DNA of 64,000 nucleotides from Pseudovirgaria hyperparasitica (taxonomy: Eukaryota > Ascomycota > Dothideomycetes > Acrospermales > Acrospermaceae): contig NW_022985555.1 of assembly GCF_010093815.1 (NCBI RefSeq), positions 310,001-374,000 on the forward strand, read 5' to 3'. The notes under the pieces were generated by a model, which worked only from the letters and a program-made list of their open reading frames with translations, was not told where the DNA came from and searched no databases. The position numbers and the translations under genes were made by a program. Below are positions 11,951 to 22,435 of this stretch, piece after piece; the first letter of the stretch is position 1; each line of letters opens with the position of its first letter.

Positions 11951-12090
11951 AGATACTATATGGAAGGATACTATATGGAAGGATACTATATGGAAGGATA
12001 CTATATGGAAGGATACTATATGGAAGGATACTATATGGAAGGATACTATATGAGAAGATACTACATAGAACGATACTATGTTGGAAGATA
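11951..12090. repeat. 15-bp minisatellite, about 9 copies
   Basis: The unit GGATACTATATGGAA is repeated head to tail without gaps. The central copies are identical and the outermost ones drift (for example AGATACTACATAGAA, CGATACTATGTTGGA). Identical central units flanked by diverged edge units are what unequal crossing-over or slippage produces. The array ends about 25 bp before a TATA motif and 350 bp before the aldolase gene start. Confidence 0.97.
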
Positions 12091-12114
12091 ACTCACCAAG
12101 TCACTCACAATCTG

Positions 12115-12122
12115 TATATAAA
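12115..12122 (+). promoter_or_regulatory. TATA-like box upstream of aldolase gene
   Basis: TATATAAA lies 325 bp before the ATG at 12440 and 92 bp before the upstream ATG at 12214, directly after the minisatellite. Position and sequence fit a core promoter with a long leader; this is inference. Confidence 0.4.
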
Positions 12123-12439
12123 GAGATCCCATCTATGACACTCGGCTTGTCTGGATAACTTGGATAGATCAATCTGAAGTTATGTGGGCTAGAATTGTCT
12201 GAATAGACTAAGTATGAAATGTTCAGAGGACCTGTCAACAGAGCCGACTATGGATCATCACAACCAGCTTCCCCGCAACACCAGGACCTCGGTGGAGCTC
12301 CCGCTTTCGCCACTCCAAGATAAGTACCTTGGGCGCTTCCAAGCTGCTTCCAACCACTTACGACGCAGTCTTTTGCAATCATTTCATGCTGTGCTTCCCA
12401 TCTGCATGATCGCTACCTTCATTGCTCTATTGAATCAAT

Positions 12440-13488
12440 ATGTCGCCTCCGTCCGCAATAGTGCCTGAATACAACGGTAACGGACATAACGATGCACCGG
12501 CCGCTGCTACTCATGAGCCTGGTCTTAGTGTAGGCAAGGTCAAGGAGAAGGTCAACGCTGGCATGAAGTTTCCTGGACCACCCAAGTTCAGTGATCCGTA
12601 TGAGGAACGCAAGTACCTGAAGCAGAGACTTGCAGCTGCTTTCCGCATCTTCGCCAAGTATGGCTTTGATGAAGGTGTCGCAGGGCATATAACACTGCGT
12701 GTGAGTATATGCAGCCAAGACTGTCGAGTAGGAATGTTGCTGAGGCTTCCAGGATCCCGTTGAGCCGGATAAGTTCTGGGTGAATCCATTTGGCGTCCAT
12801 TTCGCTCTCATCAAGGCTTCAGATCTCATTCTAGTCAACGAAGACGGGAAGGTCGTGGATGGTGGTGAAGTGCGATTGCTAAACACGGCGGCTTTCATGA
12901 TTCACTCGGCCATCCATCAGGCGCGTCCGGATGTCAATGCTGCATGTCACAGCCACAGCATCTACGGTCGTACATTCTGCACGCTTGGTCGCACGATTGA
13001 GACCACCAGCCAGGATGCGTGCGCTTTCTGTAGGTCATTGTCCTCGTCAAGGTGTGTATCTGCTGACGGATGACAGACAATGTGAGAGTCCACGGAGCCA
13101 GAGACTGTTACACGAGACTGACACATGACAGGATCTTGCGCTCTACGAGTCGTTTAATGGTATAGTCCTTGCGGAGGAAGAAGGAAAGAACATTGCGAAA
13201 TGTCTGGGCCAGAAGAAGGCTGCCCTACTGCAGAACCACGGTCTCCTCACTGCCGGCGAGACCGTCGAGGAAGCTGTGTTCTGGTTCTGTTCGCTGGAAA
13301 AGCTGTGTCACACTCAGCTACTCGCAGATGCTGCCGCTGCGGGACGCGGGGGCAAGCCAATTGAGATCGATGAGGAAGATGCCAAGTATACACACAAGGT
13401 GGTGGGGAGCAAGCAAGCCGGATGGTTCAGTGGGAAGCCTTTGTTTGATTTGATCCACAAGGAGACTGGGGGCGACTACATGGAATAA
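12440..13488 (+). CDS. Class II aldolase/adducin-family protein with a 5-nt micro-exon
   Basis: Zn-dependent class II aldolase/adducin head-domain enzyme, related to fuculose- and ribulose-phosphate aldolases; the fungal members' substrate is mostly unknown. Exons are 12440-12700, 12753-13029, 13077-13081 and 13132-13488, giving 299 aa. Metal-site motifs are ACHSHSIYG (about residues 149-157) and LLQNHGLLTAG (about 211-221); GFDEGVAGHITLRDP is the conserved N-terminal motif, joined across intron 1. Introns 2 (13030-13076) and 3 (13082-13131) leave only ACAAT between them; including it gives CAFYNDLALYESFNG, the expected family sequence, whereas skipping it creates a stop. Good codon use and motif completeness support a functional gene. 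Confidence 0.9.
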
Positions 13489-14120
13489 GCGGAGGAGGCA
13501 TGATTCATTGATGAGATAGTAAAGGGAGTGAATAGATGAGCAGAGGTACCTATACAATAAAGCTCGTGTGATGGAATGCAGGCTTGAACCATAACGCATC
13601 TATACCATGGATGACTGGACGGACTAATCTCCGTATTTCCGGTGGGTCGACGATCTGCAAGTTGGGGGATATTTTCCCGTGGAATTTGATACAACAGATA
13701 CACAATACAATGCGTTCGTTCACTCAAGCAAGATGTAGAAATATATCATTCCCGGGCTCCGTCACGTCTGACTCGGTGCCACAACACGGAAGTCTAGAAG
13801 AGTGTTTTGGCGATCCATTCCCTCTGAGTTGTTTTGATTCCCCGCCTCCTTCACCGTCCGAGCTCCCCGATTTCTTTTGCCGCCGCCCAACCTCATCGCA
13901 TCATGCATGCACGACTCCAACATTTTATGAGCGGCGTTAATCTTACTAACAACTCATTCGCCTGAACTTTTACGTCGGCTGATCCAGCATATCTGCTACT
14001 TCAAAAACTTTATAATAACATGGTGGCCATCTTCTAATCCTGCCCGGACGCCCACGTCGCTTTCGCCGCAGCTAAACTTCGCTAGAGCTGTGTTTAGCAC
14101 TCCACTAACGTCAAGCTGTC
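13489..14120. other. Intergenic between aldolase and histidine-phosphatase genes
   Basis: About 630 bp, tandem orientation. No gene recognised. The last ~100 bp before 14121 is a likely leader and contains CTAAC and AG motifs that could belong to a 5' UTR intron, but this cannot be decided. Confidence 0.3.
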
Positions 14121-16287
14121 ATGCCTCGCGCTCCAGATGTCATAGTCATTGCAAGGTTAGTTCCTCCATATGAAGTCTTGCAATTGGTAATAACACAACT
14201 CAAGGCACGGCGCGCGACTCGACGCTGCAGATAAGACATGGCATCTCTCCTCACCCGCGCCCTACGATCCTCCTTTGACATACGGCGGATGGACACAGTC
14301 GAGAGCGTTAGGAACCAGGATCGCTACTATTCTCGACGCACGAGAGCAGGAACAACAACAATCCGAGAGTGCCGTGGTTGAAAGTGCCGACGGAGCAGAC
14401 CTGAAGGAGGCGCTGGGTGCGTCCGCTTCTCCGTCCGATCATCGAACAGCTGCGAGCAAAGGAAAGAAGCGAAGAATAATCGTTCACACATCGCCATTTC
14501 TCCGATGCGTGCAGACATCTCTGGGCATCAGCGCGGGGCTTGCGCAGTATAACGGCAGACAGAACAAGTTACGGCTCAGCACTACACCCAACAGTAGACC
14601 TTCGACGCCTGTGCCTGGGGAAGAGTTGCAACCAGAACCCGTGCTTGCACAGAAGACTCAGACCGCACAGCGATTGTTTGCTAGTATACCAAACCCGAAG
14701 CTCAGGATTGACGCGTTCCTCGGGGAATGGCTGTCTCCGGAGTACTACGACCTTATAACCCCGCCGCCAGACTCGAAGATGATGGTTGCAGGAGCAAAAG
14801 CCGATCTATTGCGACGCGGCGAGTACGTCGAAGTCAGTCAGGCAGCCAGCCTCAACATGGGTCATTTCCCTGGTGGATGGGGTAGCTCTAATGGTGACAC
14901 GAGATCGAGAGCCAGCGATCGCGATCCTCTGTCTCGTCTTGGCAGCCTTGCTCAGGTGCTTCCAATTCGCGACCGATCTAGCAGTCAAGGTGCCATTCAT
15001 ACTCTGGCGCATCGTTCAAATAATACACCCACGTCACCGAACACCCCTGAGCTTGGAACTTATGTTGCTCCTGTACCCACATATGCTGTTTCCCCAACAG
15101 AGCCGATCCCTCGAGGATACGTGGCGCATGCTAGAGACGCGACTGCAGACATAGACTTTCAGTGGGATAGCATGCGCAAGCCCTTGAATTGGCCTGATGG
15201 TGGAGTGTACGGCGAGGAGTGGAGTGCCATGCACAAGAGATATCGCAAGGGTTTCAATGATATTATTGGCTGGTATACGGAGCATGGTCCATCTGTGCAG
15301 CCACAAGACGACGATCCAAGTAACCACGATGGGGACGAAGAAACAGAACTTGTTCTTGTTTTAGTGACTCATGCTGCTGGTTGCAACGCGTTGATTGGGG
15401 CTCTCACGAACCAGCCTGTGCTGCTTGATGTTGGTATGGGATCTCTCACGATGGCCGTCCGTCGTGATGTTGCGGACCCACTTAGGTGCAGCTCATCAGC
15501 CAGCCCCAAACATTCACCCCAGTCTTCGATTATGGATACGGAAAACATAGCCGATGAGTACGAGATGCGGCTTGTGGCATCTACGGAGCATCTACGACCA
15601 GGTATCGATCCATCGAAGCTTGACCACGTCCCTTCTCCAAAGATTGTGCCCAGAGCTCTGGGAGGCGAGCGTATGCATCGATTGAGTACCGGGAACAGCG
15701 GTGCTGTCAGTCCCATCGAGCTTCCATTGCATCTGAACGGAATTCGTCCGTCTGCAATGTCTGCTGCGCTAGGAAGTGTTCGAAGATCGCAGTCAAGCCG
15801 GTCACACTCCAATTCACCGCACCGACAAGCATACACGACTTCGTTGAATACAAGCTATGCCGCACAGACCGCCTCGCCCAGCAGTGCCGTCACCTCGACA
15901 GGTCTTTGGAGCTCTCCAATATCAGCGAAACCTCCCAATTCAGCGTTGGGCAGCCGATCACTGAGCGACAATTCGGTGCCGCCTTTGTCAGCTCCGAAGC
16001 TTTCTAAGACGCAGCTCGCAAATCCTGATGTCATTGAAACGGCGGCACCAACATCGCAGTCTACTGGGATCAAATCGCAAGACGCAGATCAGCATGATGA
16101 GGACGATATCGTGGATGAGCTACGGCCCCCTCCAGGACCCCGGAAAAGCAGCGGACACGGCATGTGGGGCGCATCTGGCAAGATTGGCAGTGGTGGTAGT
16201 GAAGGTGGGCTTTGGAGTGGGTCAGACAAGACGACGCGCGAAAGAGGGCCGAAAAGGAGGTGGACTGTCAACGAACAGGACAATTGA
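14121..16287 (+). CDS. Histidine phosphatase (phosphoglycerate mutase-like) family protein
   Basis: Branch of the histidine-phosphatase superfamily, whose members transfer or remove phosphate through a phospho-histidine. Exons are 14121-14155 and 14205-16287 with a 49-bp intron; the product is 705 aa. The intron interrupts the arginine codon of the catalytic motif: the join reads VIVIARHGARLDAADKTWHL, giving the RHG signature. The second catalytic His lies in VLVLVTHAAGCNALIGAL (about residues 374-391), and HTSPFLRCVQTS is the conserved Arg motif. The C-terminal ~300 residues are Ser/Pro-rich and likely disordered, much longer than metabolic mutases, so a regulatory protein phosphatase or an adaptor is more likely than a glycolytic enzyme. 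The substrate is unknown. Confidence 0.9.
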
Positions 16288-16439
16288 TGTATCTTGGCGA
16301 TGAAATCCACGCCGTGGACATGCATCGGCGCTTGAAATGGGACTTTCTACTCCCAGAAGTCGAGCGTAGACGCGTATGTCAGCGCAGGATGATGGACGAT
16401 ATTGGCGTATTGGGAGTCGATAGCAGTGATAGGTCTATA

Positions 16440-16456
16440 CCCCCCCCCCCCCCCCT
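16440..16456. repeat. Homopolymer run of 17 C
   Basis: Seventeen consecutive cytosines about 150 bp after the stop of the upstream gene, the longest mononucleotide run noticed in the window. Such runs are slippage-prone and the length could be a sequencing artefact. Confidence 0.9.
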
Positions 16457-16683
16457 ACGAAGGCCAAATGATTTTCCCGATGATCAACAGCATCAGCAGT
16501 CGAAAAGGATTTGAGTAGAGCCACGTAGCATGTCGGACATGATGCATTGCGCAATGCAGCTGTATCCATCTGCGGCTGCCGCTGCATAATGATCTCTCTC
16601 CGATGACAACAGTGACGAAATAGGGAAAGTGGCGGCGTCGTCCTGTAAGGCCTCCCAGTGTCTACCTCATCGTTCTATCAACA

Positions 16684-16689
16684 TATAAA
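16684..16689 (+). promoter_or_regulatory. TATA-like box of the thioredoxin-fold gene
   Basis: TATAAA lies 190 bp upstream of the ATG at 16875 and is followed by a long CA-rich leader lacking upstream ATGs that open long frames, the usual look of a strongly expressed fungal promoter. Confidence 0.45.
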
Positions 16690-16874
16690 GAGTCTGACCG
16701 TCCCGGAACGCCAGTCTGAACTGTAGCCATAGGAGCCAGTCGAACAATCACATATTCTTATACAACCACGAAGATTACACAAAACACCAACCACGAACAA
16801 GAAGACATTAGACCCTACCACTACGACCACCAACCATAACGATCACTACCAACACGAACACCAGCAACATCAGG

Positions 16875-17198
16875 ATGTCCGTCCAGGAGATATCGTCCAA
16901 AGGTCAATTCGACCAAGAGATCGAGCAGGCATCGGGCGTGGCGGTGGTGAAAGCATACGCACCATTTGAGCAGGCTTCGGTCGACCTGCCTGGGTTTGAC
17001 GAGACGAGCGAGGATCCCGCGTTCAGCGAGGTCAAGTTCTTCAAGCTGGATATCGAAACCGTTCCGGATGTGACGCAGCAGCTGCAGCCGAGCACCCTGC
17101 CGACAGTTTACATCTTCAAGGCGGGTGTCCAGGTTGCGGACTTTCCCGGGCAGATTCCCGGGGAGGTGCTGAGAGAGATGGTGAATATGCATTTGTGA
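16875..17198 (+). CDS. Thioredoxin-fold protein lacking all cysteines
   Basis: A 107-aa intronless protein of thioredoxin length and order: N-terminal helix, central strand GVAVVKAYAPFEQASVDLPG where the family has WCGPC, the second half VKFFKLDIETVPDVTQQL (as in VDVDE...), the cis-proline loop TLPTVYIFKAG and a final helix. The active site is replaced by APFEQA, and no cysteine is present anywhere, so it cannot be a dithiol oxidoreductase. It may be a structural or chaperone-like member, or a competitor of true thioredoxins. The start ATG follows a CA-rich leader with a TATA box. The fold call is good; the function is unknown. Confidence 0.85.
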   Translation: MSVQEISSKGQFDQEIEQASGVAVVKAYAPFEQASVDLPGFDETSEDPAFSEVKFFKLDIETVPDVTQQLQPSTLPTVYIFKAGVQVADFPGQIPGEVLREMVNMHL

Positions 17199-18012
17199 AG
17201 TGAGTGTGGGTAGGGTGATGAGATGAAATGGCGCTGCCGGGAGGTGGTAGTCGTGGACGTGGATACAATTTGATGCATCGAACCTACATGAATTGGAAAG
17301 CTACATCGTTTGCGTGCCCGTGATGGTCTGCTTTGATTGTAAGATGCGATGAGATGTGATGAGATAAGATAAGTCTTGATGGCTCGTGCTTCACTTACGT
17401 AACCACTCAACCCCGGCCGGAAATCCTCACTACAATCGGTTCATCGTTCGGCCGAACCACGATATGTTCTCATCTCACCAGCATGCTCTACGTTATAGCT
17501 TCTATAAATGGTACTCTGTAATAATAAAATCGAAAAGACGGATCGTACGCGTGCACATGCATGTGTCTATGTTATATCGGCTATGCTATACCAGATGGCT
17601 GGGCGGGAATGTTCCGCGTAGCTTTATTGCTCGCACGATCTTCCAAGGCAGTAAGGCAGCAAGGCTCGAGCTGCCCCGCAGTGGGAATGAATGTTTGTCA
17701 GCACAGTCGGACAGCCGACCTCGCACTCGCTAACTAATCACAGAACCGCGTCAAAGAGATCGCTAGCCGCTTCGGGCTTAGTGGCTCCATTTCTGCTTCG
17801 ACATGTCGCGCCCTTTGCTGCCAATTCAGGCTTAGTGTCATCCTGTTGACTCAGGCGTAGCGGCTGAAGGCTGAAAGTGCATACATTATACATATGTTCA
17901 TACATACATGTCCAGGACCAGGGCCACTCAAAGTACAATTGGGCGTCGACACGCTTTTGTATCGTGTGTGTATCGTTGATTTTCACGCCCTGTTGTTGGG
18001 AGGTCTCAAATC
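17199..18012. other. Intergenic before transcription-factor gene
   Basis: About 810 bp; no gene recognised. Several short open frames exist on both strands, none with motifs or splice logic. The part near 18013 is the promoter of the transcription-factor gene. Confidence 0.3.
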
Positions 18013-20652
18013 ATGGACACTGTTCATTCGCAGCGTGCGAATTTGGAGGAGCTGTTTGACTTTTCCGCCGCGAGTATGCCTGAGGATATGGATGGTGTGA
18101 TTGGGGCTATGGGGATGGATGGAATGGAAGAGGCGTGTTCTTTGCATCCAGGCGAGGAGTCAGTATCTCCGCCTCCTTTGCCCCTGGCCTCCTGCTGATA
18201 CCTCTTCAGATGTATCTGTAATGACCTCGACAACGTCTCGGTGACTCCAGAAGGACTTGAAGAGGAAAAGGAGTTCGACAATGACTTCTCCAGTTGGCTC
18301 CCCCGGTACTCCAAGCCACCTGTACCCTGCGACTATTGCGGCCCTAGGAAGCTGGACTGCTTCTTCACTTGCTACAGCGACAATGCTCCTCAGTCATGCA
18401 CCTCCTGCAGCGCTCTCTTCAGGCCCTGCAGTTTCGCCAAACCAGAGGAGTCGGTCCGCCCACACAATGCCATCGACACTTTACATGTCGTCGGCGAAGA
18501 CGACTGCGTGACCAGCGGCGACCTGACAGGTTACAAGCCGTTGAGATCGAAGTACCTGGGCCGTCTCAACCGTGGATCGACTCCGACAAACGACGAACCA
18601 GACCGTGGACGCAAGACTGGTACGAGGTTCTCTCGCCCCGCCCTGAAGATCCTTAAGGAATGGATGGAGGAGCACCGAAGCAATCCCTATCCTTCCGAAG
18701 AGGAGAAGGCAATACTCGCCAAGAGGACCAGTCTGTCCATGAACCAGGTCAACAACTGGTTGGCTAATACGCGGAGGCGCGAGAAGAACAAGATGCCAAA
18801 GAGAGCCACTTCGCCTAGTATTCGTCCGTCCACCGAGGCCGTTGACGTCCCGGAGGGAAGGACGTGGTACGATCTCAATCCCTTCGAACGTTGGAAGCAC
18901 TCTCCTCCCGAGAACGAACCGGCGCCTATGCCAATTATCTTGGACAATATCCGACAGTTCAGTCCGCCGACTGGATCGAGCTCGGCCAGCAGTTATAGGC
19001 AGAAGTCGAGTACATCTGGCTCTCACTACTCCGCACTGCGAGCCCCATCAACAACGAGTCTCGAAACGGGTTCGAAGTTGTCAGCGTCAGCCCTCTCGAG
19101 TCAGTCCTTTGAGTCCTTCGACTCGGCGAGGTGGTCGCATGGCTCGAGACGCTCCTGGGGCTCATTTGGGTCCTTTGGGAACCCGAACAAAGATCGCCGA
19201 CGGAGGAGGCGGGCTACGGCGAAGCTGCAAATGCCTGCCACGATTCAAAGCAGGATCTACCAGTGCACATTTTGCACGGATCGGTTCAAGAGTAAGTACG
19301 ATTGGTCCCGGCACGAAAAGTCGCTACATTTGAGCTTGGAGAAGTGGATCTGCGCGCCTCTGGGGCACACAATAACGAACATGGCGGGTGAAAAGAGATG
19401 CGCGTACTGCGACTACCTAAATCCTACGCCCGATCACATCGAATCACACAACCACCAGACGTGTGCAGAGAAAGGGATCGAGGCCCGGACTTTCTACCGG
19501 AAAGACCATCTCCGCCAGCACCTGAAACTGATGCACGCCTGCAAGATGACCGACGGCATGGAATCGTGGAAATCCGAAGCCGCCCTGGTCAACTGCCGCT
19601 GCGGCTTCTGCGGCCAAACATTCACCAGATGGCAAGACCGAGTCGACCACATCGCAAAGGAGTTCAAGAACGGCGCCGCGATGAAGGACTGGAAGGGCTG
19701 CCGTGGCCTCGACCCTCACATCGCCTCCCTCGTCACAAACGCCATGCCCCCCTATCTCATCGACAACGAAAGCAAATCGCCCATCCCCTTCAGCGCCTCC
19801 AACACCGCCTCCATCGCCCAGCACACCCCCATGCTCCACACCCCCGATCTCGAAGCCCTGATCCCATCCTACGCCCAACCACCACCACCAACCACATCCC
19901 TCCCTCCCACAACATCAACAACAACAACAACACCCCCCTCCCCAACAACAAGCTGGGAACACCTCACCATCGCCCTGAGCAACTACACCCACCACTACAC
20001 CAACCACACCCCTACACCCCCCTCCGACGCCACCCTCCAACGCCACGCCCGCCTCATCCTCTACGACTGCGACGACCCCTGGAACCAGACCGCCGCCGAC
20101 AACCCCGCCTGGCTCGCCCTCTTCAAGCAGGCCCACGCCCTCGTCCCCGTCCCGCCCTCCTTCGACCGCCGCGACGCCCTCGAGGATCTCGGCGTCTTGG
20201 GCTTGTCCCCGCTTGCTCGCTACGGCGCCGCTCAGGGACCCCGTGATGTGGCGCTTTGGAAGGCCGAGTCTGTGGCTTTGCGGGAGGGCGTTGGGTTTTT
20301 GAGTAGTGGGGAGGCGTATTGTTCGAGGAGGATGGATATGGATGGGGGTTTGGGCGCTGGGTTTGCGGCTTCTGCTGCTACTGCGTCAAATACCACTGCT
20401 TTAGGCTTGCAGGCTGATAGTGGTGTGATGTATCCTGCGCTCGGCAACATGCAAACCCCGTCCTCGTCTTCGTCTGCAGCAGCGCTGTTTCCCGCCGGCG
20501 AGCATGAGGCGTTTAGTCTTGACGAGGACTTGTTTGCTGATTTTACGTTTGAGGGGGGTTTTGATGTCGGTGTGGGTGCGGAGTCGGGGATTGGTGGTGG
20601 GATGGATATGAGTAATATGGCGGATATGGCGGAATTCGGAGGCTTGTTTTGA
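18013..20652 (+). CDS. KN-homeobox / C2H2 zinc-finger transcription factor
   Basis: Predicted nuclear DNA-binding regulator of 862 aa; exons 18013-18158 and 18210-20652, with a 51-bp intron joining GEE to CICNDLDNVS. In order it has a cysteine cluster (about residues 89-123, PCDYCGPRKLDCFF then CTSCSALFRPCSF), a TALE/KN homeodomain (about 189-242, with NPYPSEEEKAILAK and NQVNNWLANTRRR, the WxNxR recognition helix), and C2H2 fingers (about 399-423, YQCTFCTDRFKSKYDWSRHE; about 476-495; about 512-535). The C-terminus is Pro/Thr- then Gly/acid-rich and may activate transcription. The combination is known in filamentous ascomycetes; target genes are unknown. A strong C-rich to G-rich switch occurs at about 20,250 without breaking the frame. 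Confidence 0.93.
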
Positions 20653-21901
20653 GGATGGGGATGGGTTGTGCTCTGGGTGTTTTGGGTGTTTTTTTGGTTT
20701 GGAATATACTGGTTGGGTGGTTGGGTGGTGGGTTGGTAGTGTTTTTACGCGTTTGTCTGTCGGGTTGGATGTGAGGGGGAGATATGTGGATAGATTGTAG
20801 TGTCGGTCGTGTTTAACGTACACGTGGACGAATGAGTACATATATAAACGAACGAAAAAGCTGATAGAATAGACTGAGGGAATTGCTGTAATCGCGAATA
20901 CTTATGGCCAACCTACTACATACCACGCCTATGTCATCTCTGTAAACTATCATACTCTACCACCGCTTTACGCTTAGATCATGCCTAATTGAAATGGAAT
21001 CATCTTTCGTTCAGATCAGTAGAAATATCATTATCCCGCGCCCCATATCTCGTCTTCTTCCAGTACTAAACATGAGAGAATACACAATAGGTGCCCAAGA
21101 AGTAGCGATACCCTATCCCTATCACAAATTCTCCCCAACATAAATATCCTTCCTCTCCTTAGCCCCTCTTTATATTTATATTTCACTCAAGACAGCTCGT
21201 ATAGTTGCCTAAGCATCTCCCTATATAGATGAGTATGTAATTACATAGATTAGTATCGAAGTGTTCCTGTTACTACCTATGGTACAGTGTATACAGGGAC
21301 TGGACGATGGTCATGTAGATTCGTTGATTGCTAGTGGGGTTAGGGCGATTGGTGTAATTTGTGCAGTGGATTTTGGTAGGGTTGGTGCTAGAAGGGGTAG
21401 TGCAAGGAAGAGAAGTGTATTTGTTAAATGAGGGAAGAGTGGGAATCTGTGATAGTGGGTGTGGTGCGAGGGTTGAGATTTCAGGTTGTCTGGGGTCATT
21501 GAATTCGTTGAAGATGGAGATGAGGAGGAGTTTGGATGCTGGTGAGGATGGTGGTTGCTGTGTTTGGAGGGAAGGGGGAGGTGGAACGGGGTGTTGCTTG
21601 CTTGGGGATGGTAGTAGCGGGTGTTGTAGAATTGGGAGGATCGTTCGTGGGAGATGCGAGGGTGATTATGTGTTACTGATGGTGTAGTGTGTCAGAAATA
21701 CGTTCATAGGCTCGGAAGTCACCAGGCCTCTCCATTGACTGTGTAAAAGGTATTCAAGAGACGGCGTTGAATAAGCGTGTGTTATTTATTTCGTGTAAGT
21801 AGATGATATAAGTCGCTTGACACTTGGGTTCTACGCAAAGGGCATGCATTGCAAAAGATGATGCCTTTTGCGCCGCAATATTATCCTACAATATCCAGAT
21901 G
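20653..21901. other. Convergent intergenic with G-rich 3' flank and strand-skewed block
   Basis: Between the transcription factor stop and a minus-strand small gene. 20653-20740 is rich in GGG runs on the plus strand. 21330-21660 is a block with many G and few C on the plus strand, leaving several frames open on both strands; because all frames open together, this reflects composition and not coding. No gene is called. Confidence 0.4.
20655..20735 (+). other. Possible G-quadruplex-forming 3' UTR segment
   Basis: Just after the stop codon, runs of three or four G recur with short spacers (GGGG, GGG, GGG, GGG, then GGTTGGGTGGTTGGGTGG). Loop lengths of about 2, 9 and 6 nt are within the usual range. 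In RNA it could affect 3' end formation; this is inference. Confidence 0.35.
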
Positions 21902-22435
21902 TTACATCTGGTAGGTGCGGACCCAAACAAGAGAGCTATCAATCAGGAGTTCGAACATTTCATAATGGGACAAAGCCTCCTTTCCGTGCTTGGACTGCGT
22001 TGAGCTAAATCCTGCCGCGGTTCCATATGCAACGTTTCCGCTGGCAGCAGCATTTAGGCGGTATCCCATGTTGTGGCTCGACTCAGCCGAAGGCATTGTA
22101 TCTTGTCCGTTTCGACCTGCATGCCCACAAGGAAATTTTAGTATGTTGGAAATGTCTTACTGGGACTGTGCCCCAAGCAAGGGGCAAGGGAGATGAACCA
22201 TAGCCGTGGGTCAGCAGCAGCTCGATAACATACTACATGGATGGCTGGAACCTTCAGCCTGTTACTCGGAATATTTCTAGATGTCAATCATCAATACGTG
22301 TCCCGCCAACAATCTATGATACCATCACCAATCCCGGATGCCTTGCTGGTGAAAGACTGAAAGCTGACGGGTTGGCTCGAAGACCACGCTGCGAGTAGCA
22401 CATTGAGCGTGCTCCTGGAAGTTGAAGGTACCCAT
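21902..22435 (-). CDS. Small spliced gene of unknown function, about 139 aa
   Basis: Three exons are proposed, 22435-22329, 22258-22161 and 22116-21902. The second intron (22117-22160, 44 bp) is a textbook fungal intron: GTAAGA donor, TACTAA branch point, TGCAG acceptor. The first (22259-22328, 70 bp) is needed because reading through meets a stop at its 5' end, and both joins keep one frame to the stop at 21902. Codons upstream of the proposed ATG also look protein-like (ETFIIVYPIVR), with an acceptor-like site at about 22505, so another 5' exon may exist. The protein starts MGTFNFQEHAQCATRSVVFE and ends SSLVWVRTYQM. I do not recognise it. A decayed gene is possible. Confidence 0.4.

Larger units (their letters stand above)
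11646..12439. other. Intergenic with minisatellite, aldolase-gene promoter
   Basis: This 790-bp spacer holds the tandem repeat and TATA motif listed separately. An open frame from an ATG at 12214 to 12468 (84 codons) overlaps the next gene's start in another frame and would act as an upstream ORF if transcription begins near the TATA box. Confidence 0.4.
16288..16874. other. Intergenic with C17 tract and TATA motif
   Basis: About 590 bp between tandem genes. It holds a 17-nt cytosine run and, nearer the next gene, a TATA-like motif and a CA/CCA-rich leader (16741-16870). No gene seen. Confidence 0.5.

Noticed and set aside
19398-20246. 282-codon Arg/Pro/His-rich frame on the plus strand
   Set aside because: It overlaps the transcription-factor coding sequence in another frame and is open only because that stretch is C-rich.
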